Shown piece after piece: positions 1 through 5,707 of a DNA stretch of 5,707 nt. The notes under the pieces were generated by a model, which was not told the DNA's origin, made no database searches, and saw nothing but the letters and a program-made list of their open reading frames with translations. Positions within the stretch are counted from its first letter, which is position 1; each line of letters starts with the position of its first letter. The DNA comes from an uncultured Ruminococcus sp. (GTDB lineage Bacteria > Bacillota_A > Clostridia > Oscillospirales > Ruminococcaceae), in NCBI GenBank assembly GCA_947303535.1, contig CAMYYQ010000096.1:1-5707 (forward strand), read 5' to 3'. The position numbers were made by a program, and so were the translations under genes.

Positions 1-1026
1 TAAAGTCTATTAGCTACGCTAAGTATGGTTATATTTTTATATTACCTTTTTTCCTTGTTTATTTCTTTTTCCAGTTATGGCCGTTGATTAACACCTTTAT
101 TGTAAGTTTCCACGGCAATGGTAAGTCCATTCATGATTGGGTAGGACTTCAGAACTACAAAGACATTTTATTTGGCGGTACCCGTAAAGTCAGAGTTATC
201 CATGAGAGCTTTTTCAAGTGTCTGAAGAATACAGTTATACTTTGGGTTGGTAACTTTATTCCTCAGCTTGCTCTTTCACTTTCTCTTGCTGTATGGTTTA
301 CAGAAGCAGTTAAAGATCCCGGGAAAGGGCTTCTTTAAGATCGTTATGTACCTTCCAAATATCATCACTGCTGCATCAGTTGCTGTACTTTTCCTTCAGC
401 TTTGCGGACAGTCAGAAACAAACCCGGGTGCTTTAAACTTACTCCTTAATAAGATGGGCATAGTACACCGAAACCCGATTTCCGAGCACTATGATTCCAT
501 ACAGTTTATTGACGGTGTATGGCAGTCACGCGGCGTTGTAATGTTTATCCAGACATGGATGTGGTTTGGTAATACCATGATCATGCTCATGTCAGGTATC
601 CAGGGTATCAACCCTTCACTGTTTGAAGCTGCAAGCATCGACGGTGCAAGCTCAGGACAGGTATTCAGAAAGATCACTCTTCCTCTTCTGACACCTATCA
701 TGGCATATACACTTATCACATCTATGATCGGTGGTCTCCAGATGTTTGATATTCCTTACCTTTACACAAACTCGACCACTCCAAAGGAACATCTCAGAAC
801 CATGGCTGTAATGATCTTCCAGTACTTCCATGCCCAGGCTGATAATAACAAGATGGGTTATGCAGGTGCTGCATCAGTACTCCTCTTCTTCATTACTCTT
901 GCACTCGGTCTTATCGCATTCTACATTACTCGTGATAAGGATGAGATCGCTAAGAAGAAGCAGCGTAAAAAGATCGCTCAGCAGGCTAAGAGAGAAAGCA
1001 AGCAGTTTGGAGGGATCAGCATATGA
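1..1026 (+). CDS. Sugar ABC transporter permease, MalF/UgpA type (5'-partial, apparent frameshift)
   Basis: Inner-membrane subunit of a CUT1-family carbohydrate importer; the substrate cannot be read from the sequence. The gene enters from the left edge: the frame with codons starting at base 3 is open without an ATG and begins KSISYAKYGYIFILPFF, the usual first membrane helix of this family. It continues through a second helix (NTVILWVGNFIPQLALSLSL) to about base 314. That frame stops at 336-338, but the family sequence resumes in the next frame at 316 (IPGKGFFKIVMYLPNII) and runs to TGA 1024-1026. One surplus base in GTTAAAG (309-315) explains this. The second frame holds the EAA loop, EAASIDG at 625-645 followed by ITLP, which docks on the ATPase. 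It also holds further hydrophobic segments and a lysine/arginine-rich cytoplasmic tail of about 30 residues. Joined, the visible product is about 340 residues, slightly long for the family. It overlaps the next permease by four bases. Whether the frameshift is real or a sequencing error is unknown. Confidence 0.88.
1009..1014 (+). promoter_or_regulatory. Ribosome binding site of the second permease, inside the first permease gene
   Basis: GGAGGG lies eight bases before the ATG at 1023, within the last codons of the upstream gene. It supports the 1023 start and translational coupling of the two permeases, which are needed as a pair. Confidence 0.75.
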
Positions 1027-1922
1027 GTACAAATATGAAATCAGTTTACGGTAAGGCAAAGGACAACTATAGCTTTAAGATCAAATTAAAGTCAACTATA
1101 CTGGTTGTTTGGTTCGTTATTCTTACCATCATCTGTCTGCTTCCGATATACATTCTTATTATCAATGCTACTCGTGAGCATTCGGAGATTGCAAACGGAC
1201 TTTCATTCATACCAGGCTCTAACCTGAAAGCAAACTTCCATAAGATAGTTACAGACCAGAACTTCAAGCTCTCATATAACGCACTTTACGGTTATAAGAA
1301 CAGCTTGATCATCACTGTTTGTGCTACTTTCCTTACAGTTTTCTTCTCAGCTCTTACAGCTTACGGTATCCATGTATACGATTTCAAACTCAAGGAGATC
1401 TCTTACTCAGTTATCCTCCTTGTAATGATGGTACCTATGCAGGTAACATCAGCAGGTTTCGTATCATTCATGTCTGATATGCATCTTACAAATACATACT
1501 GGCCGCTCATTATCCCTGCTATTGCAGCACCTGCGGTCGTATACTTCATGCGTTCCTACATGAAGTCGTCATTCCCGCTGGACATCGTTGAAGCAGCTCG
1601 AATTGACGGATGCAGTGAGTTCAGAACATTCTTATCAATTGCAATCCCTATGATGAAGCCGGCTATAGCTGTACAGGCTATCTTCGCTTTCATCGCAAGC
1701 TGGAACAACTTCTACACACCTAACATGATCCTTATCAATGTTAAGCTCAACAAGAAGACACTTCCAATGATGGTTGCCGCTCTTCAGTCATCAGATAAGT
1801 TCAATGACTACGGTGCTATCTATCTTGCAATTGCACTTTCAATTATTCCTATCATTATTGCATACGTACTTCTTTCAAGATTCATCATTGCTGGTGTAGC
1901 TCTTGGCGGCGTAAAGGAATAA
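1023..1922 (+). CDS. Sugar ABC transporter permease, MalG/UgpE type
   Basis: Second membrane subunit of the CUT1 carbohydrate importer, partner of the preceding permease. The 299-residue length is typical. After a short cytoplasmic N-terminus there is a first helix at about residues 25-48 (ILVVWFVILTIICLLPIYIL), then an extracytoplasmic stretch. The transport core follows, with helices near 92-116, 127-148, 159-177, 211-230 and 264-292. The EAA loop is clear: E190-A-A-R-I-D-G196, with P209 where the family has its conserved proline, so the ATPase-docking element is intact. The start is fixed by the ATGA overlap with the upstream stop and by GGAGGG at 1009-1014. No substrate-binding protein or ATPase gene is in the window. 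In this family the binding protein usually lies upstream and the ATPase may be shared or elsewhere. Two intrinsic terminators follow, so this is the last gene of its unit. Sugar specificity cannot be assigned. Confidence 0.95.
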   Translation: MSTNMKSVYGKAKDNYSFKIKLKSTILVVWFVILTIICLLPIYILIINATREHSEIANGLSFIPGSNLKANFHKIVTDQNFKLSYNALYGYKNSLIITVCATFLTVFFSALTAYGIHVYDFKLKEISYSVILLVMMVPMQVTSAGFVSFMSDMHLTNTYWPLIIPAIAAPAVVYFMRSYMKSSFPLDIVEAARIDGCSEFRTFLSIAIPMMKPAIAVQAIFAFIASWNNFYTPNMILINVKLNKKTLPMMVAALQSSDKFNDYGAIYLAIALSIIPIIIAYVLLSRFIIAGVALGGVKE

Positions 1923-1933
1923 TAATAAAAATT

Positions 1934-1961
1934 ACAGCACACTTCGGTGTGCTGTTTTTTT
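1934..1961 (+). terminator. Intrinsic terminator after the permease operon (first of a tandem pair)
   Basis: A perfect 9-bp stem (ACAGCACAC, 1934-1942, with GTGTGCTGT, 1947-1955) closes a TTCG tetraloop and runs into a seven-base T tract (1955-1961). It begins 11 bases after the permease stop. An A-rich stretch on the left side (1924-1930) could also serve as a weaker U tract on the opposite strand, but no minus-strand gene ends here. Confidence 0.92.
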
Positions 1962-1963
1962 AT

Positions 1964-1987
1964 GGACGCGTTGAGCGTCCTTTTTTT
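1964..1987 (+). terminator. Second tandem intrinsic terminator
   Basis: GGACGC (1964-1969) pairs with GCGTCC (1975-1980) around a GTTGA loop and is followed by seven Ts (1981-1987). It starts two bases after the T tract of the first terminator. Together they should strongly insulate the spoIIIA operon from transporter transcription. Confidence 0.85.
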
Positions 1988-2023
1988 ATGCATAAAGATA
2001 TACGGTGGTGAATAAGATGTATT

Positions 2024-2031
2024 AAAAGGAG
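2024..2031 (+). promoter_or_regulatory. Ribosome binding site of spoIIIAA
   Basis: AAAAGGAG ends eight bases before the ATG at 2040. Two nearer ATGs, at 2032 and 2035, are in another frame and too close to the site, so this spacing decides the start at 2040. Confidence 0.7.
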
Positions 2032-2039
2032 ATGATGAA

Positions 2040-2957
2040 ATGCAAAGGAGTACAAGCATTGACACTGTGATGAACTATATCCCCGAAAAGATCAGGAATC
2101 ACATCAAGGCTATCCTGCCTGAGAAGCTCAGTAATGTAATGGAGATACGACTTCGTGCAGGCGGACCTGTATATTTTGTCTATGCGGACAAGATATGCTA
2201 TTTAAGTCAGAGTGGTGAGCTATCAGAAATGATGACTGACAGGACATTTACAGTCAGCGGAGTTCATATCCGTGAAGTTATTGACAGGCTGTGTCACTAC
2301 TCTATGCATAGCTGTTTGAAGCAGCTCAAAGAGGGATTTTTTGTAGTTGAAAACGGAGTACGTGTGGGTGTTTCAGGTACATATTCGACTAACGAAACAC
2401 CTGTCTTAACGGATTTCACATCTGTAAACTTCAGAATTTCAAGGTGCATAGAAGGCTGTGCGGACGATATTTTTTCAAAGACCTATGGAAAAAACATAAT
2501 TATATGCGGCGGAGTCAGCTCCGGAAAAACCACTGTACTTCGTGAGCTTTGCCGACTTACGGGAAGTTTTCGCAAGGTCACGCTGATAGATGAGCGAAAT
2601 GAGATATCATGTCTTGCTGGCGGTATACCGCAGAATGATGTAGGCTGTTTGACTGATGTGATAAGCGGCAGTCCGCGCTCAGTTGGCATAATGTCAGCTA
2701 TAAGAACACTTTCTCCCGATGTGATCTTCTGTGACGAGATAGCCTCGCAGAATGATACAGAAGCAATACTTGACGGAATAGGCTGCGGAGTAAAGTTTGT
2801 GGTAACAGCTCACGGAATGAATTTTTCTGATCTTCTCAGGAGAAAAGAGATAAGCTGCCTCCTTGAAAAGGGGAAGTTTGATGCAGCAGTATTTCTGACG
2901 GGGTCAAGTTCACCTGGTGAAGTCAGGGAAATAAGGAGGCTGAAAAATGTGGATTAA
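2040..2957 (+). CDS. spoIIIAA: Stage III sporulation protein AA (secretion-type ATPase)
   Basis: Mother-cell ATPase of the SpoIIIA-SpoIIQ channel that connects mother cell and forespore after engulfment. It belongs to the AAA/secretion ATPase group related to GspE/VirB11 motors. The 305 residues match the usual length (about 307 in Bacillus subtilis). The N-terminal domain carries the typical MEIRLRAGGPV element (residues 34-44). The P-loop is GGVSSGKTT (157-165, K163 catalytic lysine) in place of the more common GPPxxGKTT. It is followed by LIDERNEI (182-189) and the Walker B strand PDVIFCDE (226-233), where D232-E233 are the metal-binding and catalytic acids; TAHG lies near residue 256. All nucleotide-binding elements are present, so it should be active. 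The start has AAAAGGAG eight bases upstream. It is the first gene of the operon, 52 bases after a tandem terminator, and overlaps spoIIIAB by 11 bases. By family knowledge the operon is under SigE; I could not identify a convincing SigE promoter. Confidence 0.96.
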   Translation: MQRSTSIDTVMNYIPEKIRNHIKAILPEKLSNVMEIRLRAGGPVYFVYADKICYLSQSGELSEMMTDRTFTVSGVHIREVIDRLCHYSMHSCLKQLKEGFFVVENGVRVGVSGTYSTNETPVLTDFTSVNFRISRCIEGCADDIFSKTYGKNIIICGGVSSGKTTVLRELCRLTGSFRKVTLIDERNEISCLAGGIPQNDVGCLTDVISGSPRSVGIMSAIRTLSPDVIFCDEIASQNDTEAILDGIGCGVKFVVTAHGMNFSDLLRRKEISCLLEKGKFDAAVFLTGSSSPGEVREIRRLKNVD

Positions 2958-3450
2958 GCTAAGTGCAGGATTAATGTTTATACTTGGCGGAATGTTCTGC
3001 GGATTCAGTATGGCAGAAAGACTAAAAAAAGGAGTTGATTTTTGCAGATCAGCAGAGCGGATCCTTAATATATGCGAGTCGGAGATACGTTCAAAAAACA
3101 GCGATGTGTACGGTATAGTCAGGAGGCTGAAAAGTGAAAAATTAAAAATAGATATATCTTTTGAAAGCTTGCCTGAGTGTTACAGTTATGAGACTGATTT
3201 CCGCGAACAGTGGTCGGAGTCTTTTCGCAGACTTAGCTGTTTCGATAATGATGAACTTGATATCATGCTGTCTCTCGGCAGTATCCTCGGAACCACCGAC
3301 ACTGAGGGGCAGCTCAGAGGTATAGACGACATACGCACGAGAGTAGAACAGCTGTACAAAAAAAGGCAGAGCGAATATGACCGAAAAGGAAAGCTCTACA
3401 GAAGCATAGGAGTGCTTTCGGGAGCAGCAATAGGGATAATAATAATATGA
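2947..3450 (+). CDS. spoIIIAB: Stage III sporulation protein AB (GspF-like)
   Basis: Membrane protein of the mother-cell part of the forespore channel. SpoIIIAB is related to the GspF platform proteins of type II secretion and is thought to work with the SpoIIIAA ATPase. At 167 residues it is close to the usual 170. It has an N-terminal membrane helix (about 4-22, LSAGLMFILGGMFCGFSMA), a charged cytoplasmic helical domain with RSAERILNICESEIRSK (34-50) and LGSILGTTDTEGQ (110-122), and a C-terminal helix ending GVLSGAAIGIIII right at the stop. This layout is diagnostic of the family. The start has a strong AAGGAGG (2933-2939) seven bases upstream, inside spoIIIAA. Its stop overlaps the spoIIIAC ATG by four bases (ATGA). 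Confidence 0.93.
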   Translation: MWIKLSAGLMFILGGMFCGFSMAERLKKGVDFCRSAERILNICESEIRSKNSDVYGIVRRLKSEKLKIDISFESLPECYSYETDFREQWSESFRRLSCFDNDELDIMLSLGSILGTTDTEGQLRGIDDIRTRVEQLYKKRQSEYDRKGKLYRSIGVLSGAAIGIIII

Positions 3451-3644
3451 AAATAGATCTGATATTTAAAATTGCAGGCACAGGCATAATAGTAGCTGTG
3501 CTTAATCTTGTACTGAAACGAGCGGAGCGCGAAGAACAGGCAATGATGACAACTCTTGCAGGTCTTATCGTAGTTCTTGTAGTCATCGTTGATGAGATAG
3601 GCGACCTGTTCGACAAGGTAAAGACGGTGTTCGGATTATGGTAG
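3447..3644 (+). CDS. spoIIIAC: Stage III sporulation protein AC
   Basis: Small integral membrane protein of the SpoIIIA channel; its exact role is not known. The 65 residues match the very short family length (68 in B. subtilis). There are two membrane helices (about 8-23 and 35-50) joined by a charged loop LKRAEREEQ (23-31), and a tail DEIGDLFDKVKTVFGLW. The second helix and this tail are typical of the family. The ATG overlaps the spoIIIAB stop (ATGA), with only a modest Shine-Dalgarno (AGGGA, 3432-3436), so translation is probably coupled. Its stop lies seven bases into spoIIIAD. Confidence 0.93.
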   Translation: MKIDLIFKIAGTGIIVAVLNLVLKRAEREEQAMMTTLAGLIVVLVVIVDEIGDLFDKVKTVFGLW

Positions 3645-4012
3645 ACAACTGTTTTTCTGTTGGAGCATTCTGCGTTGTGGGAGCGCTGTTGGCTGTGATA
3701 CTGAAACAATATTGCTCGGAGCAGTCCATGCTGATTTCAATAGCAGTCAGCGTGCTGGTGACAGCATTTTTTGTTTCATTTCTTGGAGGTACTATTGACG
3801 AGATACGCAGTATATTTGAGGCGGCAGGAATATCTGAGAGCTGCATATCAATATGCTGCATTACTCATATTTCAGCCGAACTCTGCCGTGACAGCGGTGA
3901 GACTGCCATAGCCTCAGCGGCGGAGCTTTGCGGCAGGGCAGCAATAATAGTACTTAGCCTGCCTCTTATGAACAGTTTCATCCAATTGATAGACAAGCTT
4001 ATTCGGGAATAA
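3638..4012 (+). CDS. spoIIIAD: Stage III sporulation protein AD
   Basis: Polytopic membrane protein of the SpoIIIA channel, related to SpoIIIAC in its N-terminal half. The 124 residues are near the family length (about 130). Hydrophobic segments lie at about 6-23, 31-50 and 99-119. The conserved stretch between the last two is recognisable: ICCITHISAELCRDSGETA (72-90), then SAAELCGRAAI and a final LSLPLMNSF. Eight cysteines (5, 12, 26, 69, 73, 74, 83, 98) are many for so small a protein. The start overlaps the spoIIIAC stop by seven bases and has no clear Shine-Dalgarno, pointing to translational coupling. One base separates its stop from the spoIIIAE ATG. Confidence 0.93.
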   Translation: MVDNCFSVGAFCVVGALLAVILKQYCSEQSMLISIAVSVLVTAFFVSFLGGTIDEIRSIFEAAGISESCISICCITHISAELCRDSGETAIASAAELCGRAAIIVLSLPLMNSFIQLIDKLIRE

Positions 4013-4013
4013 T

Positions 4014-5105
4014 ATGAAAAATTTTTTTGTATCTGTATTTGTAACTATATTGCTCATATTTGTTTGCATACCTGTAACAGCTAATGCAGAGAATACAGCT
4101 TCATCACAGAATGAAATGCAGTTACAGTTTGATGAGGTATTGCAGGAATACGATATAGGCTACAGCTCTGATGAACTGAGCGGTATATCATTCAGGAGCC
4201 TTGTCAGCGAAATTATGAAAAGGACGACGGAAATTTCCGGTACACCCCTGAGGCTTCTGGGAACTATGCTTCTCATAATATTGATAACTTCGGTTTTAAG
4301 GAGCTTCGGCGGCGGCATATTGGGCAATTCCGAAAGGATATACAGTTCAGTCTGCATCATCACAGCAGTTACAGTTATCGCACCGCCGCTTTTTGAAGTC
4401 TTTTCACAAACAATAGAGAACATAAAACTATGCGGCGGTTTTATCGCGGTGTACATACCTGTTTTTTCAGGGATAACAGCCGCCTGCGGAAACATCGGCA
4501 GCGCAGGAGTATATGATATAATGCTCCTTGCAGGTTCAGAATTTATAGTACAGCTCGTTACAGGCGCTCTTATGCCTGTATTGAGCGCAGTTACCATGCT
4601 TTCGGTAACAGGCGGAGCGCTGTCAAAGAACAATTTCAGCGGAGCAGTACAGCTTATGCGAAAGCTCATTACATGGGTGCTTACAGTTTCCATGACACTG
4701 TTTACAGGATTTCTCACGTTGAAATGTACACTTGCAGCCAAGACAGACGGAGCTGCGACCAAGACAGCACGTTTTCTTATATCAGGGCTTGTTCCCGTAG
4801 TCGGCGGAGCATTTTCCGATGCGTATGCAACAGTCAGGAGCAGCTTCGATATCCTTCGAGGAACAGTTGGCACAGGGGGCTGCATAGTGATAATACTGAT
4901 GATACTACCGCCTGTCCTGCATATTCTTATATACAGAGCAGTGATATGGGCTGCTTCTGCGACAGCGGATATGTTCGGAGAGGAGCAAATGAGTACAGTA
5001 CTGAAGTCACTTGACAGCGGACTTGCCATATCTCAGACGGTACTTATTTGTTTCGGAATGATGTTTGTTCTGTGTACTGCAATACTTATGCAGATTGCGA
5101 GGTGA
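4014..5105 (+). CDS. spoIIIAE: Stage III sporulation protein AE
   Basis: The large polytopic membrane protein of the SpoIIIA channel; its fold suggests a translocation or export-platform role, which is inference. It has 363 residues, a little shorter than the roughly 400 of B. subtilis. A cleavable signal peptide is visible: MKNF, a hydrophobic core to residue 20, and a plausible signal peptidase site VTANA|EN after A25. A polar extracytoplasmic stretch (26-75) follows, then membrane segments at about 78-97, 108-129, 140-157, 164-200 (long, probably two), 216-240, 287-310 and 336-360. The most characteristic stretch is ARFLISGLVPVVGGAFSDAY (252-271) followed by SFDILRG (277-283), present in family members. 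The start follows the spoIIIAD stop by one base with only a weak CGGGA upstream. A long open frame on the opposite strand is a shadow of this gene. Confidence 0.95.
   Translation: MKNFFVSVFVTILLIFVCIPVTANAENTASSQNEMQLQFDEVLQEYDIGYSSDELSGISFRSLVSEIMKRTTEISGTPLRLLGTMLLIILITSVLRSFGGGILGNSERIYSSVCIITAVTVIAPPLFEVFSQTIENIKLCGGFIAVYIPVFSGITAACGNIGSAGVYDIMLLAGSEFIVQLVTGALMPVLSAVTMLSVTGGALSKNNFSGAVQLMRKLITWVLTVSMTLFTGFLTLKCTLAAKTDGAATKTARFLISGLVPVVGGAFSDAYATVRSSFDILRGTVGTGGCIVIILMILPPVLHILIYRAVIWAASATADMFGEEQMSTVLKSLDSGLAISQTVLICFGMMFVLCTAILMQIAR
5099..5104 (+). promoter_or_regulatory. Ribosome binding site deciding the spoIIIAF start
   Basis: GAGGTG spans the end of spoIIIAE and sits five bases before the ATG at 5110. 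The frame stays open further upstream, to an alternative codon at 5065, but that start would lie deep inside spoIIIAE. The ribosome site and the family N-terminus both favour 5110. Confidence 0.72.
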
Positions 5106-5109
5106 TAAC

Positions 5110-5571
5110 ATGGAAGCTATAACAACAGCTGTCAGAGCTGTCTGCATTACAGCAGCAGGCATATGTATCATAAGTCATATCACTGAGGGGACAAGGCTGC
5201 GTTCACAGGCAGAATTCGTGTACAGGCTTGTATTTGCCATAGTAGTTGCAGGACTGATATTCAACGGCAGGAAACAGATAGAACTCCCTGACCTCAGCAG
5301 TTTTGACAGCAATGAGTTCAGCTTTTCAACAGAAGCATATGACAACGCCGTGGCTGAACAGACGGCTTCAAATATCTCGGATATACTTAGCTCACAGCTC
5401 AGTGCAGCAGGTATAACAGTTGATGACATCAAGACAGAGATTAATATTTCAGAAGAAAGCGGCATATCTATTAATAGAATCATTATCAGAACGGCAGATT
5501 TTAATAAAGCCGCCGAAATAATACGCAGCAGTCTTGGACAGGAAACGGAGGTCGTAAATGGAAATAGCTGA
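5110..5571 (+). CDS. spoIIIAF: Stage III sporulation protein AF
   Basis: Membrane-anchored component of the SpoIIIA channel. The soluble domain of this family has a ring-building-motif fold like those of secretion-system rings, and lies between the two forespore membranes. With the start at 5110 the protein has 153 residues, clearly shorter than the roughly 200 of B. subtilis. Two N-terminal helices (about 6-23 and 35-52) are joined by HITEGTRLRSQ. A linker follows, then an alpha/beta domain from about 78: an ASNISDILSSQL helix, the strand KTEINISE, SINRIIIRTADF (120-131), helix KAAEIIRSSLG and strand ETEVVN near the end. This helix-strand order fits the ring-building domain. The stop (TGA 5569-5571) overlaps spoIIIAG by 14 bases, and the ribosome site for spoIIIAG lies inside this gene. 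Confidence 0.92.
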   Translation: MEAITTAVRAVCITAAGICIISHITEGTRLRSQAEFVYRLVFAIVVAGLIFNGRKQIELPDLSSFDSNEFSFSTEAYDNAVAEQTASNISDILSSQLSAAGITVDDIKTEINISEESGISINRIIIRTADFNKAAEIIRSSLGQETEVVNGNS

Positions 5572-5593
5572 AAAGCTCAGGGAACTGTTCGGC
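5558..5593 (+). CDS. spoIIIAG: Stage III sporulation protein AG, 5' fragment only (cut by a sequence junction)
   Basis: First dozen codons (MEIAEKLRELFG) of the gene that should follow spoIIIAF. SpoIIIAG forms the large ring of the channel in the intermembrane space. ATG 5558 has a strong GGAGGT (5547-5552) five bases upstream and overlaps the spoIIIAF stop by 14 bases, as expected for this operon. Family members start with a short amphipathic stretch like this and then enter a hydrophobic membrane helix. Here that helix never comes: after about residue 12 the sequence turns charged and very GC-rich. The identity rests on gene order and the short N-terminus, since the diagnostic part is missing. 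The right boundary is approximate, because the join falls somewhere in about 5576-5600. Confidence 0.65.
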
Positions 5594-5707
5594 GAAGTCG
5601 GCGACGCCAGCGAGAGGCCGCGTCGCATCGGGCCGATCGACCTGGTGGCAACCCGCTACGGCGTGGAGATCCAGGCGGCGACGGAGCTTGCCCTGACCCA
5701 GCTGGAC
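5594..5707 (+). pseudogene. purA: Internal fragment resembling adenylosuccinate synthetase (PurA), GC-rich
   Basis: The frame opened by spoIIIAG stays open to the right edge but encodes a peptide that looks like the middle-to-late part of PurA, the enzyme that joins aspartate to IMP in AMP synthesis. Recognised elements are ERPRRIGPIDLVATRYGV (residues 19-36 of this frame) and the end ATELALTQLD. These correspond to the family pattern TTGRPRR..., a (D/L)xVAxRY core, and the LTKLDVL stretch. The preceding GEVGDASERPRR aligns without gaps to the usual GEYGATTGRPRR, where the arginines help bind aspartate and IMP. Base composition is about 72% G+C with GC-ending codons, unlike everything upstream. 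No start codon or N-terminal GTP-binding part is present, so this is a fragment of another gene joined in frame. The assignment is from memory of the family; confidence is moderate. Confidence 0.7.

Noticed and set aside
247..315. Start of the first permease at 247 in the downstream frame
   Set aside because: The residues encoded in this frame before about 316 do not look like family sequence, whereas the other frame does. There is no ribosome site before 247.
84..338. Short gene starting with TTG at 84
   Set aside because: The TTG is an internal leucine codon (QLWPLINTF). The same frame is open back to the left edge with permease sequence, so this is the N-terminal part of the frameshifted permease.
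2017..2025. Two-codon frame ATG TAT TAA after a GGTGGTG stretch, a possible minimal leader
   Set aside because: Such tiny frames arise by chance and nothing else, such as an attenuator or riboswitch fold, accompanies it.
1988..2031. Possible SigE promoter before spoIIIAA
   Set aside because: CATAAAGA at 1991-1998 partly resembles a SigE -10 element, but no -35 match sits at the right distance; that position falls in the second terminator hairpin. Not enough to call.
4160..5029. Long open frame of 289 codons on the minus strand
   Set aside because: It lies wholly inside spoIIIAE, which has clear family sequence. The antisense product is rich in Ser/Pro/Thr with no recognisable domain, and I see no ribosome site or promoter for it.
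5065..5109. Upstream start for spoIIIAF
   Set aside because: It would add 15 residues overlapping spoIIIAE without a ribosome site. GAGGTG at 5099-5104 and the family N-terminus support 5110.
5594..5707. GC-rich end as a novel SpoIIIAG variant or a fused new system
   Set aside because: There is no membrane helix, the composition is foreign, and the residues match the PurA pattern better than anything in SpoIIIAG. A chimeric join explains all of this more simply.

Overview
The window looks like a fragment of a moderately low-GC, endospore-lineage Firmicute, most plausibly a Ruminococcus-like member of the Oscillospiraceae. The basis is a CUT1-type sugar ABC transporter, an ordered spoIIIA sporulation operon, strong AGGAGG-type ribosome binding sites and the short ruminococcal-style SpoIIIAF. 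The genus is inferred from general resemblance, not from a database search.

Left part (1-1922): two membrane permease genes of a carbohydrate ABC importer, translationally coupled by an ATGA overlap. The first (MalF/UgpA type) enters from the left edge and carries an apparent single-base frameshift near 309-315: its N-terminal third and the rest lie in different frames, and both halves look like good permease sequence. The second (MalG/UgpE type) is complete. Two back-to-back intrinsic terminators (1934-1987) close this unit.

Right part (2040-5571 and on): spoIIIAA, AB, AC, AD, AE, AF and the first codons of spoIIIAG, all on the plus strand and overlapping or separated by at most four bases. 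In sporulating Firmicutes these proteins build the mother-cell half of the channel that spans the two membranes around the engulfed forespore: a secretion-ATPase-like motor (AA), a GspF-like protein (AB), small polytopic proteins (AC, AD), a large polytopic protein (AE) and ring-forming proteins (AF, AG). All six complete genes look intact.

Right edge (about 5590-5707): sequence character changes abruptly. The reading frame begun by spoIIIAG stays open, but base composition jumps to about 72% G+C (84 of 117 bases by hand count, 5591-5707). The encoded peptide no longer looks like SpoIIIAG; it looks like an internal piece of adenylosuccinate synthetase (PurA). The most likely explanation is a chimeric join, probably an assembly artefact at a contig end, between a spoIIIA operon and a purA gene from a high-GC organism. 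A real recombination cannot be excluded from sequence alone.

I found no RNA genes, CRISPR, mobile elements or other undescribed system. The two points most worth checking are the 3' junction and the permease frameshift.
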